From assembly GCA_039720395.1 (NCBI GenBank), contig CM077833.1, positions 26,434,271 through 26,498,270 on the forward strand: 64,000 nt of DNA. The letters run 5' to 3'. Below the pieces are notes generated by a model. The model had not been told where the DNA came from, did not search any database, and saw only the letters and a program-made list of their open reading frames with translations. Of the stretch, positions 25,303 through 36,940 are shown in pieces; position 1 is the stretch's first letter, and the number at the start of each line of letters is the position of its first letter. Made by a program: the position numbers and the translations under genes. Origin of the DNA: Liquidambar formosana. Its lineage: Eukaryota; Streptophyta; Magnoliopsida; Saxifragales; Altingiaceae.

Positions 25303-25840
25303 TGAAAGACAGAGAAAGAGGCCAAAACTCTTCATTCTTTTATTTTATCTTATTTATATCAGAAGGTTACAAATACAAATGCAATTAATTAATCCTCCTA
25401 AACACATGCAATCGCCTATCTCCACATGCACCAAACAATCCACTAAGTAAGCCCACACTACCTAAGGAAAAGGCTAAAAATGAAGCAATAACTCATAATT
25501 TGATTAAGAAATGTTGCATGTGTCTCAAGGGACAGTTTGAATTAGACAGCAAAAGGAATCGAGCTGTTTGAAAAACTGATTCCACTGTACAAAGATGGTG
25601 ACTAGCATGTAGCCCGCCACGTTCTCTGTGCCTTCCATAAACAAAAGCCTAAAATTTAAAATTAAACTATTGCAAAAAAGAAGACAACAGAAGTCCAAAA
25701 CTTTTGTCCGTAGTTGTATCTTGGTGCAACTCTGCCTAACCTAAGCCCTCTATAATTTAGTATTTAAACATTTAATGAAGCACACCTTGTCCATTTACCC
25801 TATTCACAAAGAGAGAAGCTAACGTGTGGTACAATTAACA
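25303..25840 (-). mobile_element. LTR-like dispersed repeat, about 540 bp, copy 1
   Basis: It aligns closely in direct orientation with 33115-33653. The plus-strand edges read TGAAAGACAGAG and ATTAACA, so TG...CA ends are preserved; on the minus strand there is TATAAATA(A) followed by a GA-rich stretch, as in short copia LTRs. It ends in AACAAATAAC. No matching 5-bp flanks, primer-binding site or polypurine tract were found, so it is described only as LTR-like. Confidence 0.55.
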
Positions 25841-26284
25841 AATAACTTATTGTAACTTAAGGAATAAAAATTATTAAAAATTAGTCTTATCTTTACTTTT
25901 TTTTTTTTCATTCCATTCTTATTTCTTATCAAATATTAAGATGGAATGTCTATTATCATTTCATTCTCATCCTCTTTCTCATTCCCTTTTATTCCACTTC
26001 AATTCTATTCCATTACCTCAAACCAAATGCCACCTTAATACGTTAAGTGTTCTTACTGCACGAAATGACCTTTAATAGCCGCGCTTCACGCATGAACCAT
26101 CCAGCTATTAAACAAGTCCAAAGAAATAATAAACGAGTACAAAGGAAAGGAAGGATCATTACATTCCTGTTACCAAACACTTAAACCTTATTTTTTTGGC
26201 ATTCCCTTCCTTATTCCTTCCTAACAAATGTAGCCTAGGTTTTCATTCCGTTTTTCTATCCTCCGGACGACAAAGCCAACAACG
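25841..26284. other. Upstream region of the SKP1-like gene
   Basis: Contains a degraded patch of ATTCCATTC/CATTCTCATTCC words (25905-26035), resembling the MITE at 47696-47928. No clear TATA box was identified close to the start. Confidence 0.4.
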
Positions 26285-27612
26285 ATGAAGCCGAGAAAAA
26301 TGCTCCAGACGACCAAGGCGAAAATGATCAAGCTCTTCCGCAGGCGGGCAATGATCAAGCTGGAAAGCTCCGACAAACGAGAGTTCAAAGTCGATAAGCG
26401 CGTGATGGCGGAGTCGCTAGCGATCACAAATATTCTCACGGGGCCGGGTTCACATTCACCCATACGCGTGCCCCAAGTTAACGGAGACATATTGTCTCTG
26501 GTCATCAAGTACTGCCGGAGGCATGCCAAGGCTTCTATGTCCAATGACGGCGCTGATGAAGATCTCAAGACTTGGGATGCCAAGTTCGTAGAAGTTGATG
26601 ACGCTGTTCTCTTCGATCTCATTCTGGTTAGGTTTCCAACCTCCATCTCCTACTTACCGTTTTATTATATATATGTGGATATTTATATGTATATTCTAGA
26701 GCTGATTCTGGATTGTTTGTTTGTTTGATTTTTTTTTTTAGCATGAATATATGTATAAATTTGTTAGGGGTTTTGGTTTGATTGATTGGTTGTTGTTATG
26801 AATGTGTTAGGGTTTATATATGTTATCAATTTATTTAGGTATTTGTTTGTGGAATATTTGATTGATTGTATTGTTGAAACGCATGCGCTGGGGTTCTTGG
26901 GATCTTGTTGGTTTTGGTTTATTTTGGTAGTTCTCTGCATTTTTTTTTTTTTTCCCCTGCTGTGTGCTTTAATTTCTCGTTTTGTGTGTTTGAAATTTAT
27001 GACCATCAATTGTCAAGAAAAGAGAGTTAAAAAAAGGACAATGATGGGTTTCTGATTGCAGGTTTTTTCTCCTTGGTCCTCTTTTCCTTCATAGTGTTCT
27101 TTGATTTCTTGCTGTGGGTATTTGAAATTGATTATGCCCTCCCAGTGTGTATGTGTATAAGAAATGCTGATGCACTATGAGTTGAAAGGATCTTGTTAAG
27201 ATTAATACTTGGCCATGTATCCAAAAGTGTACATGAGAAATAATTGTGTGCATATGTTCTTATGTTTAGGGGATTATAGACACATTGATATGTCCACATG
27301 TCCACAAGAATATGAATGCATGTCTCTGTGTCTGTGTCTACACAACCTTGTGTCCCTGTTCACGTGTCTATATTACTTTCATAAACTATGACAAGTGGCA
27401 TAATGTAAGTAGAGTTAAGTAGGATATGCTCCTCCACATCCAGGAGCCAAGTATTGTTCATAATTGCTGCGTTTGATTTCTAAGAAAACTAAAGAGATTA
27501 ATAGTCTGATTGGAACCTAGAATTGGAATTAGAACAAAGAAGTGTAACTAATTCCAATTCTGATGGAATTAGAATTAAGGTGGAATGGGGTGAAATCATA
27601 AATCTGCTGTTT

Positions 27613-27643
<31 letters not shown>

Positions 27644-28682
27644 TTTTAATCCACCATGATAACCCAAATCCTTCTTCCTTGTTGGAGCACCATTAGGATA
27701 CTCACCATTCAACTGAGAAAAAAAAAATGAAAAAAAAAAGGAAGGAAGGAGAGAAGGGAATATCCACCGTTATTGGATAACGGACAAACCCATCTTCCTT
27801 GCCTCTGTGTATATATATTCCCTCACACGCACACACATGTATATATCTTCAAACGCCATTTTCAAAACCCACAACCCCACATTAACAGATGTGGCCTATA
27901 AAGCACGGATACAAATACGATGTGATAGAGATACATTGATTTGGCAATTCTAAAAACATGTAAGATACGATATGGTGGGATAAGTTAATAAACAAATTTA
28001 TTAATATTAATATTTGGTTTAAAACATCAATAATAAACGTCAAAAAAATGTTTGAAACATTTACAAAAGCATTTAATTTGCAAGAATAGATGTAGAAAGA
28101 ACACATTCATATGCATCAACCATGTTCATCATTCATAGAAGTTTTTCTCCTCACTTCCCTCAGGCTTGCGCCTTTTTTTTTTTTTTTAAAATATCTTGAG
28201 CCTAGTCCCCAAGAGTCCTTGGCGTCTAGGTGCGCCTTGTATCTTTAATGACTATGATTGGGAGAGATATTTAAAGAGCTGGGCTAGGATGAAATTAAGC
28301 TGTTATTACGAAGAACAATTATGGTTGTTTTACCAATTATGGTGTGGAAGAGCATATGATGAATGTGGACAAATGGAAGTGCTATTTCCATCAAATTTAT
28401 TGAGTAATTACTTATAATTGTTTCATCTTCAATGAAATGCTATCATGTATATATATATATGCTTTAAATAGAATATCAGAAAGAAAGTTTTTTATATATA
28501 TTATATATATTATATTTTGTTGGCGTATGTTTCCTTTCCAGGCTGCAAAGTACTTGAATATCAAGAGCCTGCTGAATCTGACTTGCCAGAGAGTGGCAGA
28601 CATGAACACAAGAAAAATTCCAGAGGTCGTTCCTGACGATTGGCTTTGGACTAGACCGGGGAAGCCGAAGAAGTTAAGGTGA
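26285..28682 (+). CDS. SKP1-like protein with unusual N- and C-termini
   Basis: Exons 26285-26626 and 28542-28682 join in phase 0 across a 1915-bp GT-AG intron, giving 160 residues. SKP1 proteins are adaptors linking CUL1 to F-box proteins in SCF ubiquitin ligases. Seen: the SKP1-type start MIKLESSDKREFKVDKRV (from residue 23), LSLVIKYCRRHAKA, and DLKTWDAKFVEVDDAVLFDLIL, followed in exon 2 by AAKYLNIKSLLNLTCQRVADM. Two things are odd. About 22 residues precede the normal start, partly a repeat of AATGATCAAGCT. After RVADM the usual F-box-contacting tail (the KGKTPEEIRKTFNI and WAFE regions) is replaced by an unrelated proline- and lysine-containing end. The earlier start may be unused; translation could begin at 26351. 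AAG|GTGAAT just before the stop could be a donor to a further exon, which I could not identify. Confidence 0.8.
27880..28250. other. Repeat-like DNA inside the SKP1-like intron
   Basis: 27880-28100 is AT-rich with ATACGAT words typical of degraded plant repeats. 28140-28250 has TTGCGCC, a T-run and TTGGCGTCTAGGTGCGCC, reminiscent of a decayed SINE. Neither was matched to a second copy in the window. Confidence 0.3.
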
Positions 28683-29379
28683 ATAGTGTGACTTTGTGTT
28701 TATTTGTTTTTGTGCTGGATAACATGGGATAGTTGTTTCTGCCTTATATTTGATTATCTGTAAGATTAGCATTAATTGCTAGTAAAGTTCTACTGGTAGG
28801 GAGTAGGGGTCACTTTCTGCAAAGAAAGCCTCGATTATCCTATACCTTCCCACCCCCTTAATTGCGATGGTTTTTCGGATCATCTATACATGTTCCTCTT
28901 TTGTGTGATTTGTGTTTGTTTTCTTGGAATGAATTTAGGATAGCTGCAAGCTTGTTGTCTAAATGTGCTTTTGAAGTTATTTGCACCTGTGCGATTAGGG
29001 CCCAATTCTATCTCATACCACAGGTCATAGTTTCATATGACAGTAGATTAGATCTGAGCAGAAAAAAACAGTTGCAGGATTAGAGAGAATGTGTGAGAGT
29101 ATAACACAGCTTAAAGGTGTTACTTGTAGCGGCGGGCGACCAGGTTTGGTGGATACTCTTATACAATATGTAGCTAGCTGAGGTGAACGAATTCTGGAAG
29201 TCGCCCCTACCTACCTCCCTTTATTTTTTTTTTTTTAAAATTTTTTTTTTTATGCTCATGCCCCTATCTTTCACTCTGCAACGAATGAATAAGTGGGCAG
29301 GGGTCTAGGAAACGTATGCTCCTTTTTTCTGATAATGTCAGTGTGCTTGCATTCGTATTTTGAATGTACCAATTTCCAA
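28683..29379. other. Intergenic, 3' of the SKP1-like gene
   Basis: No gene seen. The first few hundred bases probably include the 3' untranslated region. T- and A-rich tracts lie at 29225-29252. Confidence 0.4.
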
Positions 29380-29770
29380 GTCCCTCGGGCTTTCATGTTG
29401 CCAAAGTCAAATATATTAGCATAACTAGTATGAGCGAGTCTATGATGCCATAATTCTGTAGAAGTGGTAGCAGTATTCCATGAAGTAAGAGCAGCAGCCT
29501 AAAAAGCATGAACTTGAATAGCAGCAATTTCCAAGTCCCTCGGGCTTTCACACGATCGAGCATACCTTGCTCATATTCTGGATTTGAAACCTGCATAGCA
29601 TTTCCCTCATTATCCTTGGATGATCATTTAAACTCTGGTGGTGCTTCTTTTTTGCCATCAAGATGCCCCATCACTCCTTAGCCTCTTGCAATGGGAAGTA
29701 TTTGCCCTTTCCATAATAGAAAATTATGAGCTGAAAGTTTTTGAGTAACCAATCTAGGAAGAAAAAAGAG
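29380..29770 (-). pseudogene. Ty1/copia retrotransposon fragment, internally deleted
   Basis: Conceptual translation on the minus strand starts with a gag-like stretch (LSAHNFLLWKGQILPIARG, then GVMGHLDGKKEAPPEF) containing in-frame stops. After a jump it continues into a GAG-pre-integrase motif (ELWHHRLAHTSYANIFDFGN). The intervening gag and protease sequence is missing. A 25-bp stretch containing CCAAGTCCCTCGGGCTTTCA occurs both at 29376-29396 and at about 29529-29550, pointing to slippage or recombination during the deletion. It is non-functional. Confidence 0.7.
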
Positions 29771-31389
29771 GGAAGAAGGAAAGGATTGTGAAAACATGAC
29801 GTAGAAAAACGTAAATAAAAGAGAAGATGAATCTGATTTTTATTTTATTTTTTGAAGAGAGAAAGAGTTTTTTTTCCTTACAATAATGTTATTTTAATAA
29901 ATTATTCCCACTCTAGTTAGTTACAAAAGTTTTTCTCACAGCAAGAATGAGCTAGAGATTGAAACTTCAATACGTGTCATAGTTTCATTACAGATTTTAA
30001 ACAATTGAAACTGTTGGGTGACGGTTTCAATACAAATATAAAACAAATTAAACCGTCAGTACAATTAACAGTTAAATGATCAGCATTATGTGTAAATGTA
30101 AGCATTTAAAAAACAATTAAGACCGTTTGTTTAATTAATGATTTTAATTGAGATTTTAATTGTTGTAGTACCTAAAGTTGTCTGCTTCACTTTTCGTTTT
30201 TTCACATTTAGGTAAAAATTGTGTGTGTTTTAACGAAAAGCTTCAAAACTTATACATTTCAAATATTGCTTTTATTGGTTGAAATATTTTTGTCAAAAGT
30301 TTTAATAATTTATTTCACTGATTTATTACCTTTCTTAAGAGTCAACAGTTATAATTCTTGTCTTTAAATTCATTACCCAACGGTAATATATTTTAATGGA
30401 GGAGCGTTTTGTAAGGTTTCTAAGGTCTATTTAATTAGAACGTTTCATCCATCATCCATTACACAGACACGCACAAATCTCTTCTCTATAGGTATCTGAT
30501 CAAAAGGGCGTAGTTATTGTTAGTTTTCTTGACTTATCCAAGTATTTATCAAATTGTTTTTCATCAGTTTCCAAATCAAATATTCCAATAAAGAAATAAG
30601 CACAAGAAAAATATACTTAACAGAAGCCACAAATACCGTTTATGAGGACTCACGCAATCCACAATGACTCCAATAGAAAGGGCAGCACTTTATGTATTAG
30701 TATTACATAGTCACATAGTAAGTAGGACACACAAATTTATGGACACAAATTTATGGCTATTAATTTAGAATCGAGCCAGCTGTGAATGGACTAAATTAAG
30801 GGTAGTGATGAAGGTGGATTCCCCTCACAACACCCCAAATTTAGTCGATTACAAAAATTTTGTACTAATGGCAAGTGGTTTAGTGATCGTGATGCTGATG
30901 CATATTGAAATGGTAAGGTGAATTACCTGGTACAATAGAGCATGCACCAGGAATTAAAACTACTCTTTCTTTAAATGAGACATGGCATTAAACTATTGGG
31001 TGCCTTCAAAAAAATTTGGACCACTTGGGATATTGCCAGGATTTGTTTTGAATGGTAACATGATCACATTGTTAAACGTTATAGACTCTAGATATCCAGG
31101 ATTCTACCAAGGAAACAACCTTCAGATACATTATTACAAAAAATAAGAAGCATCAATGCCAGGACTTTATAAACTCCAACAAAAAGAGGAAAAGTTTGAA
31201 AAATAAATAAGGGGGATTTGGCCACAACTCCTTAAAATGGGACTTGTATAGTCAAAAGTTTAAAAGAAAAACTTATACGACATGAAGTCCACAAAATATC
31301 CGTGTTACAAAAACACCCTCATAGTACTCACAAAGAAGCATGTATACTACCGAAACTGTTTTTGACTCATTAATATCTCATTAATTAAG
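29771..31389. other. Intergenic, no gene seen
   Basis: AT-rich, purine tracts near 29760-29870. No credible coding frame or matched repeat. Confidence 0.4.
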
Positions 31390-31755
31390 GAAAGAATCTT
31401 GGTTATAATATCTCAAAAAATAGTGAGCATAAATTAACGAGACAATTAATTTGCGTTATAATATCCCCAAAATTTTTCAAAAAATTGTGAGCATAAATTA
31501 AGGAGACAATTAATTTGGGTTATAATATCACGAAAAATTACAAGCAGTTACATGAAGATATTGTTTGGGTTAAAACCAGTTACATGAATGAAAAATGATA
31601 TAACTATTTTGGTAACAATTACATGCATGTAATTGTAATAGTTACATGTAATTGTTTTCTGTTTTGATTACAATTCAACTACATGTGATAGTTTTCTGTT
31701 TTGATAACAATTACATGTAATTGTTTTCTGTTTTGATAACAATTATATGAATGAG
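31390..31755. repeat. Two short tandem-repeat clusters
   Basis: In 31395-31550 the block AGTGAGCATAAATTAA...GAGACAATTAATTTG...TTATAATATC occurs twice with a period of about 70 bp. In 31625-31755 the words TTACATGTAATTG and TTTTCTGTTTTGATAACAA recur about three times. Confidence 0.65.
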
Positions 31756-32798
31756 AATTTTTCTGGTACAAAAATAGTTACATGAACTTTATGAATTGTT
31801 ACTTGTTAAATTGGTAATAGTTCATTTGTAGTTGAAACTGTTTAATACAATTTCGTAATTAGTTATATGGGCCTCATTTGGGAGTTCCAACGAATGCATG
31901 ACCTTGTTGTAACTATTTTAAGGGAAACTAAATCACCGCAAAACTTGATGTAACTATTTTGGAGACTTAGATCAATGTACAAATCTACGGATTTAATTGA
32001 TATATTATTGGGTTAATATTAATGGAAAGCAATATAAGTCGTTTTGCCAGTTGGATCTTGAAGGAGATAAACATAGGAATCCCTATGATTTCAGCAAAAA
32101 TTGTGGGAAAGATTCACATAAAGAATCTTGTTAAATGTTAATTTTTTAAACGGATGTGGATGGAGATAAATATGGGCATAAAGATTAAATGCCGTAGAAA
32201 TCGTGGAAAATAAACTTAAAGAAAATCTTGTTTTATTTTAAAAGTCAATAGCTCTAGAATACCATATCAAGCGAAATGGCAAGGTTGGCATTCGTGAAAC
32301 ATAACAAATCAATAAATTGCCCAACGTTACTATCTGGGGACTTAAATGGACTTATGGCTTTAAAAGAGTTTTGGTAGGACTTATCACTTTATAAAACCTA
32401 GGAATTGGACTTTTGACTAATTTCCCCAATAAATAAGCATGATAACAATGCAAGTTGCAACCATATGTTTCTCCCGTTTGAATATTATGAAAAATGAACA
32501 AAAGTCGACCACAAGGGACATTAAAATATTTAGCTTTTGCCCGAATTGGTGACCTTTATTTCTTCCATGTTAAGCATATACTAAACCACTAGCTACCAAC
32601 AAATTTTAAAGACATTGATAATCATTTCTCAAAGCAAATAACAGAGCTTAAAGTTCATAACACTATTGGCACAATAGGAAATCATGAGTTAATCAACAAC
32701 TTCCATAACTATGGTTCAAGGTTCCCTATCAATTTAGGGATTAATTTGAACCACAAACAACAGAAATTAGCAGAGTATTTAATATCTAAAAAACTTAA
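31756..32798. other. Intergenic, no gene seen
   Basis: AT-rich DNA without a convincing frame or matched repeat. Confidence 0.4.
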
Positions 32799-32941
32799 CG
32801 CTATGTTTAGATAAGGAATTTTTAGGTGTAGTCTTTGAGATGGAATTTTTAAAAATTTTATAAGAAATTTCCTCACAAAAATTTTATAAATTCCATCTCA
32901 AAGGCAAATTCCATTTACAAATTCCTTATCCAAACATAGCG
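32799..32941. mobile_element. Tourist-like MITE, family with CGCTATGTTT ends, copy 1
   Basis: The ends CGCTATGTTTAGATAAGGAA and TTCCTTATCCAAACATAGCG are inverted repeats, and both sides are flanked by TAA (32796-32798 and 32942-32944). It is 143 bp. A second member with the same ends and TAA flanks lies at 46603-46760. Confidence 0.8.
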
Positions 32942-33114
32942 TAAAGGGACAAAAAGCTCAGAGTTATTCTTATAGGCGCAGGAAGGAAGAAAAACATAAT
33001 GGCAAAATTTAACATCACAAATATAAGCTAATGCGAATCATACATGGCCTACCATAGAGCCCCTTCCTAGGCTATATTAGACAAATGATGAAAAAACGGA
33101 CTTGATGATGCTAT

Positions 33115-33653
33115 TGAGAGACAGAGAGAAAGATGACAAAACTCATCTTCTCTTATTTTATTTTATTTATATCAGGAGGTTACAAATGCAAGTGCAACTA
33201 ATTAATCCTCTTAGACACATATAATCACTTGTCCCATATGCATCAAGCAATCCACTAAGTAGGCGCACACTACCTAAGGAAAAGGTTAAAAATGAAGCAA
33301 TAACCCATAATTTGATTAAGAAATGTTGCATTTGTCTCAAGGGACAGTTTGAATTAGATAGGAAAAGGTTTCGAACTGTTTGAAAAACCAATTCGACTGT
33401 ACAAAGATGGTGACTAGCTTGTTGCCCGCCACGTTCTCTGTGCCTTCCCATAAACAAAAGTCTAAAATTTAAAATTAAACTATTGCGAAAAAGAAGACAA
33501 CAAAAGTCCAAAACTTTTGTCTCTAGTTGTATCTTGGTGCAACTCTGCCTAACCTAAGCCCTCTATAATTTAGTATTTAAACATTTAATGAAGCACACCT
33601 TGTCCATTCACCCTAATCATAAAGAGAGAAGTTACCGTATGGTACAATTAACA
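33115..33653 (-). mobile_element. LTR-like dispersed repeat, about 540 bp, copy 2
   Basis: It aligns with 25303-25840 along its length with few differences. Its plus-strand edges are TGAGAGACAGAG and ATTAACA. The sequence immediately inside relative to copy 1 shows no tRNA primer-binding site, so an intact element between the copies is not supported. The 114-residue minus-strand frame inside it is not a gene. Confidence 0.55.
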
Positions 33654-34997
33654 AATAACATAAAATAATTGTCTATGCATGTGGGATGAAAGACTGCATG
33701 TATTTTAAGGGATTAATCGGGTGCGAAAGCATCCCAAAAAACCTATGTATATCAAAAAAATAGATAAATAAATAAATAAACTTATGATGCATGTAATTGA
33801 TAGGTTTTTCTATAATTTGTGCGGACTTGCTTCTTGAAGCGGCACTCTTTCTAACAAGGAAGTGGTATCATGTCATTTGTTATATGTTTCCTAAAACCCT
33901 CTAATTCATTTTTACAGCAACTGAGGGGGGCAGGTCCTAGAACATTCTCCTCATCTTTATTTGGTTTCATCAGTGCTTAGTCTCAAAATTTTAATTTTTC
34001 TTGACACTTATGCAATGGATCTCCAAACCAAGTACCATCAGAATGCTTTCCATAATTTTTCACGGAGTCTAGTACAAGAATCTAACTTGAGCTGGTCGGT
34101 GGGCGGCTACATGTAGATAAAAAAAATTTAACATGGTCTTCGCAGCCTTTAAAAAAAATTAAAAAAATTAAAGCAGAATAAATCAAGGTAATTTACCTTA
34201 AAAGGTTTAAATAAATTTTGGATTTTACTGTATCAAGTGATAATATAACTGTTGTTGTTACTCTTGCCTCAAGAGTCAAGAATCTGTATGATTACTGGAG
34301 GGAAGTGATTTTAAAATCTTGAATGCATTTTCAATAGATTCTTACTTTTTTTAGGCGTTTGTCTTAATTTTTTGCCCTTTAGAGTAAAAAACATATCCCT
34401 GGACTAAGCACTCCACCTTTTGGATGAACTCTTTTTTTGGTAAAAAACAGGTTCATATTTCTCTTGCAAAGGGTAAAAAGCAGCACAGGTCCAAAACTCT
34501 TCAAAATCAAAACAGGAAAAAGGGGCACGAGCGACCACAAAGTCAAGTAATGGGATAGAAAATCCATGTTCTATTCTGCATATATTGAATTGTTTAATCA
34601 ATATGGTGAAGTGGTCCTCCCCACTCTCCAGCCTAGCTCCACCTTCCCTATTTGCATGCAAAAATTTACCAAAACTTCCCAAACAACCCTAACTTTCACA
34701 TCCACAAAACATCTGGCCAAAATTTTCCAGTCACCTCAGTGCCCACCAAGCTAACATCAACATGTGATGGTGAAGCACTGCATCACTGCTCCGACCTCTG
34801 GTATGCCCATTTGAATTACGTTGATCGAGCCAAAACAGCTTTCCTTCTCCGTCTTGCCTTTCCTAGCTTTCTCCTATTCCCACCCTTTCCGATCAAAGGT
34901 TCTTCTATAATGGTGGACAGACCTGAAAAAAAATCAAAAACGAAAGTGACTGACTCGTACATAAACCACTATACAGTAAGAGAAACCCATTTGAATT
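33654..34997. other. Intergenic, and possible 3' exon area of the ARM/TPR gene
   Basis: No frame here is convincing. If the ARM/TPR gene has a further exon it should lie on the minus strand in this region; the frame at 34404-34682 was considered but has no recognisable features. Confidence 0.35.
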
Positions 34998-36863
34998 TCA
35001 AAGTAATTGCAGAGCTAAGGATCGAGATTTACCAGATATGAAACCTTTGTTCTCCATCATCACCCTCATCATTTCGTCGTATTGCTGCTGGTCAGTGCAA
35101 TAATTCTCATCATTATCACCGTCCAATTCTTGTACTTTATTCACTTCACCGCTTGATGTCCTTGACCGGGCAGCCGCGAAAAGCCATGTGGCGTCCATCT
35201 GCTTGCTGATCATACGGGCCGCGTAGTATGGGATCTTCACACCCCTGGTTGGTTCTGATTTGATGAAGCCATTGATGAACATTATACAGTCCATCAAGCT
35301 TTCTTTTGCCAAACATTTCATGTCATAAGCCTGTGATCTTCTCCAAAGGCTTTTTCTGTGAGAATTTGCAGGATTTGACAAGCAAAGAGCGCGAGTGGAG
35401 TCTCTAATGGCGGCATCTGGGTCTCTAAGCATCAAATGACACTGAGCTCTATTGCTATAAAGAACCATTCTTTCTTTTCTCAACTTCAATGGACACAAAT
35501 CTAAAGCTTCAGAATACTTCATTACAGCTTCTTCTACCTCCCCTGACCAAAAAATAAGGTTTCCCTCTTGTTTTATCAGACTAACCAAAACCCTTGTGTC
35601 CTCAACTTTTTCCTCCGACATCAATTTTTCTCTCTTTCTCCTCTCTACCATCAAACCCCATATTTCTTCGAGTGCCTTTTGAACTTTGCTATTCTTGAGT
35701 TTCTTTTGGCTTTGTTTATAATCCAAAAGGAGGATTCTTGCGATGGTTTCACCAACATTTGATCGATCTCCAAGGGTTCTTAATTCGACCAAATCAATAA
35801 GAAACGAGGTGGCAATCTCGATAACCATGTACCTCGTATCTGGGTCTTTGAGAAGCAGAAGAAGACAATCGATACCCATATACTGCCAATCATCCGAAGA
35901 TCTCGAGAGATTGCAGAGACTCTCTGTTAACCCTTTACATTCCGCAATGCTTTTTCTCCCTGTTTTACTGTAACAGAGGATCCTAATCAGTCCAACCCCA
36001 GCAGGGGAGCTGTGATTCACCAATCCACCCCACATCCCACACAAATCCTTCAAGAAATCTCGTTTACAGATGAGATTTAGAGACCTCTCTTTGGAAGCAA
36101 AGCAATTTAGAATGTAGATAGACCAGCATTGATGTTGGCTAGCCCATTCCTCTGCCCTCCGAGTCTCCATATCTAACCCTCCAACGCCTCTCGTAAGCAA
36201 ATCGCAGTGATATTTCAGTCTGTTGCCCTTATCCTTCACCCCAACAAACATTGCATACACCGTCCCAAGACATGTCAAAGCTATCTGCATGGCTAATTTC
36301 ACCACCTCTTCTTCGTACACTGCCACGGCTTCGAAGGTTCTTTCGTAGCTCGCGAGGTGTCCGAGGGCTCGAACGGCGACCCTTTGCTCGACCCAACTGA
36401 TCTTTCCCCTCATAAGCTCTATCAACGGTGGAATCACGCCTGATTGGACAGCTTTCTCGGCGAACTCAACCTTGTTCATGGTGTAAGAGCCAATGACATG
36501 AGCAGCATAATAGGGAATGTATATGTTTTGATCTCTAAGAAGCCAATCTCTGTCGTTGATGCCTCTGTAGATCAAACGGCCCATGCAGTCAAAGATGCCC
36601 AGTGAAGGGAATTCTGGATCGTCGGGTTGAGTCATGGCGATGTTCCATAGACCGCTCAGCACCAGAACGTGTTCTTGGTCGTCTATGAGAGGCATTTCCT
36701 TGAAGCAATTTGATATACCAGTTCTCCTTGTTGAAGAATCTGGTTCTTTCATGATACAGAAGAAACAACATGGGTTGGTGCATGTCTGCCCCGTGCCCGA
36801 GTTAGCAATATTACTGGTAGTGGTGGTGGTGGTGGCTTTCTCCTTTTTCCTCTGGGATTCCAT
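34998..36863 (-). CDS. ARM-repeat/TPR protein, plant UNC45-like
   Basis: A single open frame of 621 residues from the ATG at 36863 (MESQRKKEK). The frame extends 50 codons further upstream, but that part crosses the likely TATA region, so the later ATG is preferred. After a Thr-rich start comes a Cys cluster, CTNPCCFFC (28-36). The middle is helical repeat of Armadillo type (for example SGVIPPLIELMRGK, RVAVRALGHLASY, SPAGVGLIRILCYS). At about 420-525 there are TPR-like helices (EGNLIFWSGEVEEAVMKYSE, LYSNRAQCHLMLRDPDAAIR). Such ARM plus TPR proteins in plants are often annotated as UNC45-like co-chaperones, but a biochemical role is not established from this sequence. Near the C-terminus TTCATATCTG|GTAAAT could be a splice donor replacing the last 11 residues with another exon. 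Confidence 0.85.
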   Translation of the reverse strand: MESQRKKEKATTTTTTSNIANSGTGQTCTNPCCFFCIMKEPDSSTRRTGISNCFKEMPLIDDQEHVLVLSGLWNIAMTQPDDPEFPSLGIFDCMGRLIYRGINDRDWLLRDQNIYIPYYAAHVIGSYTMNKVEFAEKAVQSGVIPPLIELMRGKISWVEQRVAVRALGHLASYERTFEAVAVYEEEVVKLAMQIALTCLGTVYAMFVGVKDKGNRLKYHCDLLTRGVGGLDMETRRAEEWASQHQCWSIYILNCFASKERSLNLICKRDFLKDLCGMWGGLVNHSSPAGVGLIRILCYSKTGRKSIAECKGLTESLCNLSRSSDDWQYMGIDCLLLLLKDPDTRYMVIEIATSFLIDLVELRTLGDRSNVGETIARILLLDYKQSQKKLKNSKVQKALEEIWGLMVERRKREKLMSEEKVEDTRVLVSLIKQEGNLIFWSGEVEEAVMKYSEALDLCPLKLRKERMVLYSNRAQCHLMLRDPDAAIRDSTRALCLSNPANSHRKSLWRRSQAYDMKCLAKESLMDCIMFINGFIKSEPTRGVKIPYYAARMISKQMDATWLFAAARSRTSSGEVNKVQELDGDNDENYCTDQQQYDEMMRVMMENKGFISGKSRSLALQLL

Positions 36864-36940
36864 GGGTAAGAGACAAAGATTCAGTTGGAGAGTTTTGGAT
36901 TGGATTTGGGTAGGGTTAGGGCTATATATGTGTATTAGTG

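Noticed and set aside
26221..26646. 141-residue minus-strand open frame
   Set aside because: Antisense shadow of SKP1-like exon 1.
33167..33511. 114-residue minus-strand open frame
   Set aside because: It lies entirely in the LTR-like repeat and is not open in the equivalent part of the other copy.
25303..33653. Intact LTR retrotransposon spanning the two 540-bp repeats
   Set aside because: No primer-binding site next to the right copy, no polypurine tract next to the left copy, no matching 5-bp flanks, and no gag-pol beyond a small rearranged scrap.
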